In this document: piece by piece, positions 49,388 to 55,707 of the stretch
Numbering within the stretch: the stretch's first letter is position 1
Layout: each line of letters starts with the position of its first letter
Assembly: GCA_000934385.1 (NCBI GenBank)
Contig: KN880588.1
Location: 1 to 55,707, forward strand
Reading direction: 5' to 3'
DNA from: Cylindrobasidium torrendii FP15055 ss-10
Taxonomy: Eukaryota > Basidiomycota > Agaricomycetes > Agaricales > Physalacriaceae
Length of the DNA stretch: 55,707 nt
The notes under the pieces: model-generated
Seen by the model: the letters and a program-made list of their open reading frames with translations, nothing else
Told to the model about the DNA's origin: nothing
The model's database searches: none
Program-made: the position numbers and the translations under genes

Positions 49388-49550
49388 TATTTTTGAGTTC
49401 AAAGTTGGTTCAGAGGAAAGAGATTAAATGCGATCGGCGACTTCCATGTGTAAGCAATAGAACAGGCGGCAGGTCGCGTGGAAACCTTTGTCTTCACCAC
49501 CACCGTCCAGCCATCCAATCCAGTAAATTTTCTCGCTCCGTCAATATGCC
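49388..49550. promoter_or_regulatory. Divergent promoter region, AFG2 and the 257-aa protein gene
   Basis: These 163 bp between opposite start codons must serve both genes. No TATA box or clear motif is seen. Confidence 0.6.
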
Positions 49551-50472
49551 ATGGAGCCCCCTGACTGGGACGCGCTAGCGAATCGCTTTAGAATTGTGTG
49601 CTTGAGGAATGCGGTTGATCAAGTCGATGAAGGAGTGTTGCGAGAATTATGGGACGAGCTGGAGGATTTGCTAGTGTGTTGCTTCGGCATACTTGCGTTG
49701 AATGCTCAAGTCTAGGTCTAGAGCTACCAATTGCTACCGGATGGCACTCCGCGGCTAGCCATGGGGTCTCAGTTCAGCGAAAAGATCCCCTTCATGCACA
49801 TAAACCAGGACATCATCAGACATAAACTTCAGCGTATTGGTGGCAAGTCCATTGAAGGTGTGTCCGAACACGACTTTCATGTCTTTCTGTAAGTATAACA
49901 TCCCACAGATATCCCTTCGAAGCGCAAGGCAAACTCTGATCCAGCTTCGGTTGTACCGGCCAAACGCCCGCGAAATGGGTCCCCAATACCGCAAGTGCGT
50001 CCAGAAAATCACAGCCAATTTGCGTCTTTGCAAACACATCTCCTTCAGAGCCCCCATTCCGACTCTCCACCATCCGTACCTGGCAGTTCACGGACCACTC
50101 CAACGGTGAGGCAAGAAATGCACAAGTTGCTTTCTAGACGCTCATACTAAGTAGCACCTGCCGACTAACACCATGCCCGTTCACTCGCCATCGCCCCAAC
50201 ACGTTGCTTCCATAACCTCGCCTTCTAATGGACCACGGTCCTTAATGAGCCCTCCTGGCCCGCCAGTTTCTACGAACCTCACAGACCTTTTGCTTCAGCA
50301 AACAGCAGGTCTGCGTAAACTACAACAAGATTACAACGAGAGCGTGAAACGCGTTCAAACAGCCCAGGAAGCGCACGCACGCTTGTCGTACATGATGGCA
50401 GAGGCCAGAAGACAAGTCAATCAAACTGCTACTCGACTGCGTGACGAAGTGGCAGGCGATCTTGGGCCGTAG
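49551..50472 (+). CDS. Unrecognised Pro/Ser-rich, probably nuclear protein, 257 aa, 4 exons
   Basis: Exons 49551-49673, 49722-49857, 49909-50105 and 50155-50472 give an open frame. The first about 45 residues form an acidic helix-like segment (DALANRFRIVCLRNAVDQV, LWDELEDLL). The middle is disordered and Pro/Ser-rich with two basic clusters (SKRK and AKRPR) that could be a nuclear localisation signal. The C-terminal 60 residues look like a coiled coil (LLLQQTAGLRKLQQDYNESV, ARLSYMMAEARRQVNQTA). That arrangement suggests a scaffold or chromatin/transcription accessory protein, but I do not recognise the family. The acceptors of exons 2 and 4 were chosen as the second of two AGs to keep the frame. 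Confidence 0.75.
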
Positions 50473-50533
50473 GGGGGCACCTACCATACATGTTATATGT
50501 ATGTATCAGATCCATTAGCTCCAGTATGTCTAT

Positions 50534-50821
50534 CTATGTTTTCACTACAGCTTTGGGATGAGCCAAGGGAACCGCACGCACCCAACAGCCTTGACTTGTA
50601 TCTGTTGGAACATCCACCTCTTGAAGTGTCATGTCTCCTTCACGGCCGTTCAGTATAGACTTGCACTCTTTCAGAGGCGTCATGCCTTCAATTGAGCAGG
50701 CTTCAGGGATTCTAATATGGGAACGGAAATTTGTCGAGGTCATGACGGCCAGAGATACAGTATTCGTGTGAACTCCTAGAAGGCTTAGGACTGAAGCAGA
50801 TCCCCGAGGAGGGTGATCCAT
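50534..50821 (-). CDS. Possible small protein, 95 aa, unrecognised
   Basis: An uninterrupted minus-strand frame from an ATG at 50821 to a stop at 50534 reads plausibly as protein (SHIRIPEACSIEGMTPLKE, DMTLQEVDVPT) and is not overlapped by any better gene. An alternative ATG at 50876 in another frame might be a 5' exon, but I found no junction joining them. It could be a short gene, the last exon of a longer gene, or chance. No family was recognised. Confidence 0.35.
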   Translation of the reverse strand: MDHPPRGSASVLSLLGVHTNTVSLAVMTSTNFRSHIRIPEACSIEGMTPLKECKSILNGREGDMTLQEVDVPTDTSQGCWVRAVPLAHPKAVVKT

Positions 50822-51047
50822 TAGATGGGCTGCCTATAGTGACCGGAAGAACTGCCCAGCGGAAAACAGCGTTCATGGTCACTTTTGCAAAAGAGAGACA
50901 AAGGGTAAGGCCACGCTGTACAGGAGTGTTCCGATGGTACACTGCTCAAATTTTACACGCAGGTGCAGTCAAAGGCTTGTCACAATAAACCGTAATAGAG
51001 GGGTATGAATAAGTATGCTGCACTAGAACAAAAACACAAAATATTGA

Positions 51048-51875
51048 TCACAACTGTGCGATGAGCTCCCTCATCTTCGCATTAGGGAACGTATGCTCCT
51101 CAGCCCATCTTCCCTTTGCCAACTCGACGGAAAATCGCCCCAAGTCAGAGATAGGTGTATAGAGTTTCGGCACTACCGTGCGAAAGATTGGCGCAGCAAT
51201 GCAATCGAGGCCGCGCAGGAGCAAACCGCGAGTATTTGCCCTATCGTTCGGATGCGCTGGGAAGAAATAGGCCGGTCGGAAGATTGAACCTTTGATATTG
51301 GAGTCGGGGGGCAGTGAAGTCAGGAATTTCTCGGTTCTGCCCTACATACTGATATGAGAGTGCGCCCGTAGAAAATGAGCTGTACACACCTTGACTCTTC
51401 CAAACATTGCGATATCCTGCCGCTCTTGGTCAGACCCCTCGCCAGAGATAAACACGAATCGGAATGGTTTTGCATGAGTGCTATCTTTGATGCCGCCGGC
51501 CTGGATTGCTTCCACAGCTTTGACGACGTAGTCGTAGGTCACTTTGGTGTAGGCCTCCTCCGACATACCGATGGACGATGTGCCCAAGGCCCAGATACAC
51601 GCATCGTGGTCTGCCAATTTCTTCGCAATTTCGGGGGGATAGTCCATGAAGTCTTTGAGGATAACCACCTCCGTAGGTTTCGAGTCATTGGGTACAGGCA
51701 GCCAAGATGGAAGAGGACGGCGCGAAAGTATAGTTATGCTCGAAACATCTGGATCGGCAATAGCGCTGCGAAGGATTTGACTACCAGCTGTAGAATGCTA
51801 TTAGTGGGCGAAGCAATGAATCAGTGAAATATTTAACGCACCTGCGCCGGTCGAACCACTGAGAAGGAGCTTCAT
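51048..51875 (-). CDS. NAD(P)-binding Rossmann protein, 241 aa, 3 exons
   Basis: Exons 51875-51842, 51787-51390 and 51341-51048. The N-terminus MKLLLSGSTGAAGSQIL is a dinucleotide-binding glycine motif, followed by a short-chain-dehydrogenase-like fold (SSITILSRRP, CIWALGTSSIG, RFVFISGEG, FGRVKGRTEKFL, IFRPAYFFP). It resembles atypical extended SDR/NmrA-like or TIP30 (HTATIP2)-type proteins. The canonical YxxxK active site is not evident; FGRVKG occupies the corresponding place with Phe for Tyr. So it may be a redox sensor and not an oxidoreductase. Substrate and partner are unknown. The two introns are 54 and 48 nt. Confidence 0.85.
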
Positions 51876-53004
51876 GATGGAGAGAATATGAGGAAGAATG
51901 ATTTGAAAAAACCGCACGGATGGTACAGCTATTTATTTGTGGCTTTGTCGCTGCCTCCCGAGCACGTCGTCACGATGCCGAAGCATGTCACGCTCATTAC
52001 GAGCGGGTGACTGTCTCGGTCGGCGACACTAGTCGGCATTTGGCTGATGAAGCAAAATATACGCATGGTAGGACTCTGAAAGATAAGGGTGCTGCGATGT
52101 GGAATCGGGCGGTTGCAGGGCGGTGTCTTGAATTGCATCTACGTTCATGGTATACCGCTTTCGAAGAGTTATGATCGAGTGATCCGGTCTTGTGCCGCTC
52201 GGCGCTGGCGGCTGGATGGCGCCACTCGCGCACACAATGGCGAACAAATTGCGTACGGCAGTCAGAGCACGTCTACCGTATGTTCTGGTAGAGTTCGTCA
52301 GTTCGAGTACGTTAGGCGTGTAGTCCTCCAGATTTTTGAACGATCGATGAAAGTAAGAGTGTTAACCACGATGAGAAGTCATGGAAATTGGGAACGACTG
52401 AAGCTATGCAGGCATGGGGAATCTTTCGAAGAAAATCATCACTATTATACGGATGTATGAAAGTCATTACAAGGAAAATGTTGCTGTATTGCTTGTCGTT
52501 CAAGTACTCGAAAGAGGAATGTCTGGATGAACCTGTTATCGTGTAGCTGGGTAATATACATCCGATCGTCGAGTCTTTTTGAATGCGTTAGTGAAGCTAG
52601 CCAACTCAAGTTCGCCACCGTCCATAGGTTTTGTTATCCAGATGGACATCAACATACTGCGACTTTGATTCTTAGATGCATGTTCACCTCAACACAGCGG
52701 TATTCCCGTGTAGAAGGGGCGCAGAGTACACACTACCCCTTCCACAAGCCAAACATAGGCTGTCATCTGAGCAATTTGGTTTGCATAGAACACTGCAGAA
52801 TGATATACTCCCAAGATTGCTTTTATTTAAATAGATCAAGAACGTAGGAGGCACTCCACACCGGTGTCCTATATCGCTGCGCAAGAAACCTAGTTCAGTC
52901 GCTCTCCGGATATCCAACAAATTGCAGGCCAAAATCCACTATTCAAAAGCTCAAGTCCTACCGTCCTATTCTCCTTGCCCACCTCCTCCGACACCCTCGC
53001 CGCA
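51876..53004. other. Divergent intergenic region, nothing recognised
   Basis: A 1.13-kb stretch between the starts of the Rossmann-protein gene (-) and SQOR (+); it should carry both promoters. Several short open frames overlap on both strands, none convincing. Confidence 0.5.
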
Positions 53005-54657
53005 ATGCTTGCAGCCAGAACACTCGCACGCCCCGCCGTTCCCCGCATACGCCTCGCCAGCACGATAGCGCATGCTGCGGCTGCCAAAGACAAGTATAGG
53101 GTTGTGGTCGTCGGGGCCGGTATGTTGAGCGCCTTCCTGCATTGGGAAAATCACTGCTAATGCTATTGTCAACCAGGAAGCGGTGGACTTTCGGTTGCCC
53201 GCCAGATTTATACGCGATTTAAAAAGCAGGGGCAAGCACTGAACGACGGGGATATTGCAATTATTGACCCAGCCGAATATCATTACTATCAAGTGTGTGC
53301 TCTTCGCTCTGTGCAATGAGCTATTCCTCACTGTTTGAATCTGAACAGCCGGGATGGTTCGAATGGCTTTTTCGTATTGTCTCGATGCATATTGTCTGAC
53401 CTGGGGTGCAGGACGCTCGTAGGCTCTGGCCTGGCAAACAAGGCCGAATTCCGGCATCCCCTCGCGCCTCTGGTTCCGAAACACTTCACATTCATCAGCG
53501 ACGGCGTGGAGACTTTCCAGCCAGCCTCCTCGTCCATCACCACCCACGCCGGACGTTCTCTTTCGTACGACGCCCTTGTGGTAGCACCCGGGCTCAAGAT
53601 CAACTGGGACGCAGTCACTGGATTGCCAGAGGCCCTTGCTGATCCAACCTCTGGTGTCTCGTCCATCTACTCATATGCGACTTGCGATAAGGTGTGGAAC
53701 GACGTAGAAGCCTTGCGTTCTGGCAAAGCCATTTTCACCCAACCGGCCGGCGTGATCAAATGTCCAGGAGGTGAGATACTCTGGTTTGAATTGGAATTCG
53801 GCTTCTAATAACCTGCTAGCGCCCCAAAAGATTATGTGGATGTCCAGGGATAGATTCAAGCATACCGCACGTCTCGAAGACATCAAGGTTGACTTCTACA
53901 CGGGTATGCCGACCATGTTCAGCGTCAAGAAATACTCGGATGCGCTCAATGCGATGCGTGGGGAGCGTCATGTCGGCGGACACTTCGAGCACAACCTTTC
54001 AGCGGTGGATACAAACAACAGGGTTGCCACTTTCAAGACACCAGACGGGAGTGATGTAAAGACCGAATTTGACTTCCTTCATGTCGCGCCTCCCATGGGA
54101 CCGCTGGATTTTGTCAAGAACTCCCCTCTCGCTGACAAGGCGGGTTGGGTCTCCGTCGACCCTGGGACGCTTCAACACACGAAATTCGCCAACGTATTCT
54201 CCCTCGGTGACTGTGCCAACGTCCCGACCGCGAAAACAGCAGCTGCCATAACTGCCCAAGCGCCCGTCCTCACTGAAAATCTCGTTTCATTGGTGTCGAC
54301 CGGAAAGATTGCGAAGGCTGTATACAACGGCTATGCCAGCTGCCCCGTGAGTAAAATTTCATGGCTGGATTGATAAAACGGCTGAACATACTTCAAGCTG
54401 CTGACTGGATATGGTGAGCTTATGCTCGCTGAATTCAAGTACCCATTTGTCCCGGACGAAACATTCCCTTGGATGAACCAGTCAAAGCCTAATAGGTCGG
54501 AGTTCAGTGATATCAAAAAGTACTGTCCGAGCTGATGAACTGTCAAAGGATTTTCTACCACTTGAAGAAGGACCTTTTCCCTGCGGCATACTGGAACCTG
54601 ATGGTAAATGGTCAGTGGTTCGGGCGGCGCGCTATCTTCCGTCCATCCTTCACGTAG
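53005..54657 (+). CDS. HMT2: Mitochondrial sulfide:quinone oxidoreductase, 443 aa, 7 exons
   Basis: Exons 53005-53119, 53177-53292, 53349-53356, 53412-53770, 53820-54346, 54398-54495 and 54549-54657. The flavoprotein oxidises hydrogen sulfide and passes electrons to ubiquinone in the inner mitochondrial membrane. It shows an Ala/Arg-rich presequence, the FAD-binding VVVVGAGSGGLSVARQI, AEYHYYQPGWTLVGSG, the cysteine segment IKCPGAPQKIMW and SLGDCANVPTAKTAAAI with the second redox cysteine. The ending is FRPSFT. The length matches fission yeast Hmt2. The PGW of the conserved YHYYQPGWTLVG is encoded by an 8-nt microexon (53349-53356); skipping it would break the reading frame. Confidence 0.96.
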
Positions 54658-55707
54658 ATACGGGACCGCTATTTTCTCAGCATATGAAGCTTGTAATTGT
54701 GATCAGTCTAAATCCTTGTCGTACACGAGAATGCAAGGGTTCATGGAGGGCGGGAAGAGGGTGAGCCTGATGAGCGCATGGTTTCGGTGTTCTCTCGGGG
54801 ACGCCTCCAGGTTTCGGCGCGGAAACGATGAGTCGTCTTCTGCTATTTATTGAGAGTTGTCTGTTTGCGGTCACAGCAGGTGTGTTATGGAGGATGGTAA
54901 GTCAAGTACATGATGGGCGAAGGACAACTTCGGATCCTCGGCCCCGAATCCCGATGATCAGAACGCACGATCACCTGACAAGATGCTGGATATTGCGTGT
55001 CCTGCGGGCCAAGAACGGAAACAAGACGGAATGGCCATGACTGCGCAGTGCGCCGGCCGTCCACATGTGAAGGGAAATACTACTACAGCGTTCAATGCCA
55101 AGCAAGTGATCTTCGGGCTACGTGCTGTTAACGTCCGTGAGGCTCAGTACGACATAGCTAGCTGATACTTAAAGTACCAGAATGTAAACTGCCTCGAGCT
55201 CAGGTGCGTTTGAGAATTGACTCCATGGATGAATGGCATTGGTCAGAAAGTGCATTGAATCTGCACTGAGTCGCTTAACACAACGTCGGGACACAGTACA
55301 GTACTGTTAGCTTACGCTCAGTATTGTCAGTGCGCAATGCAAAAACCACGCCTTGTGTTCATCTCGATCACGGGGTGTGGTGGACATTAGATCACTAGGC
55401 TGTGGCAGGAGCTAATAAGCGTGGCTGCTGGCTGTTTCGCTGTCCTGTGAGCAGCCTTTTCGTGTCATAAGTTTTACTCTGAAAACAACAAGTTAACAAA
55501 CCGTGACGTAGGAACGAAGATTTGTTTCTCACCCGGTCGAAATGGACCACCTGAATTTATTTCTTACCTTCCTTATACGGCCGAAACTAAACGTGGCTTT
55601 CACGTGGACTTTTCTGAAGCTTGGCGCCCAAGCGTGAGCCTCGCGTGGCCTAGTTGACCGCGATCAGATGTTGTCGACTCCCGCCCCAACCAGTCGGCCA
55701 ACCTTTA
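54658..55707. other. Right flank, nothing recognised
   Basis: The last 1.05 kb contain no supported gene or repeat. Short overlapping frames only. Confidence 0.5.

Overview
The window is nuclear DNA of a basidiomycete fungus, most likely a mushroom-forming Agaricomycete. The evidence is the gene structure (many introns, mostly 42-60 nt, GT-AG, often with GTRNGT donors) and the gene content: a basidiomycete-type P450 with a GCIGWRFA heme loop, a fungal sesquiterpene-synthase-like protein, UTP22, a CSN8 homologue, an SQOR-type sulfide dehydrogenase and an F-box-like LRR protein. All exon-intron models here were assembled by hand from reading frame, splice signals and family motifs. Every multi-exon model given with full exon coordinates closes in frame over its whole length. 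No database search was possible, so names rest on motif recognition.

Layout. Bases 1-2151 are non-coding and hold a minisatellite of about 160 bp units (about 486-1085). A single-exon F-box-like gene follows on the minus strand (2152-3726). About 3.8 kb without a recognisable gene comes next; it includes an AT-rich tract rich in TTGATATT-like words near 6420-6830. Bases 7556-11729 look like a small accessory or secondary-metabolism patch: an intact 14-exon P450 (+), a doubtful minus-strand gene, and a 333-aa terpene-synthase-like protein (-) that has lost its catalytic metal-binding motifs. From 11899 to 18789 two housekeeping genes lie on the plus strand: a mitochondrial PPR protein and UTP22/NRAP. 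A 3.5-kb gene-poor gap follows.

From 22303 the window is dense and conserved. In order: a large unrecognised protein with a C-terminal membrane segment (-), RPA1 (-), indoleamine 2,3-dioxygenase (-), a mitochondrial 3-hydroxyisobutyryl-CoA hydrolase/mS47-type protein (-), TBCE (+), a two-RRM SR splicing factor (-), NFS1 cysteine desulfurase (-), NECAP (-), an SGNH/GDSL esterase (-), CSN8 (+), the AAA ATPase AFG2 (-), an unrecognised Pro/Ser-rich protein (+), a Rossmann NAD(P)-binding protein (-), and sulfide:quinone oxidoreductase (+). Three divergent pairs share short intergenic promoters (63, 163 and 163 bp). Several products are mitochondrial (PPR, HIBCH/mS47, NFS1, SQOR), and NFS1 and SQOR both handle sulfur, but the genes are not clustered tightly enough to call this a pathway cluster.

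The main points of interest are the terpene-synthase-like pseudoenzyme beside an intact P450, an 8-nt microexon in SQOR and an 11-nt microexon in the P450, two introns that seem to need GC donors (AFG2 and HIBCH), a 38-nt intron in HIBCH, an SR-protein intron that splits the SWQDLKD signature, and two intact proteins I could not assign. I found no rRNA, tRNA, CRISPR array, recognisable transposon or virus-like gene.
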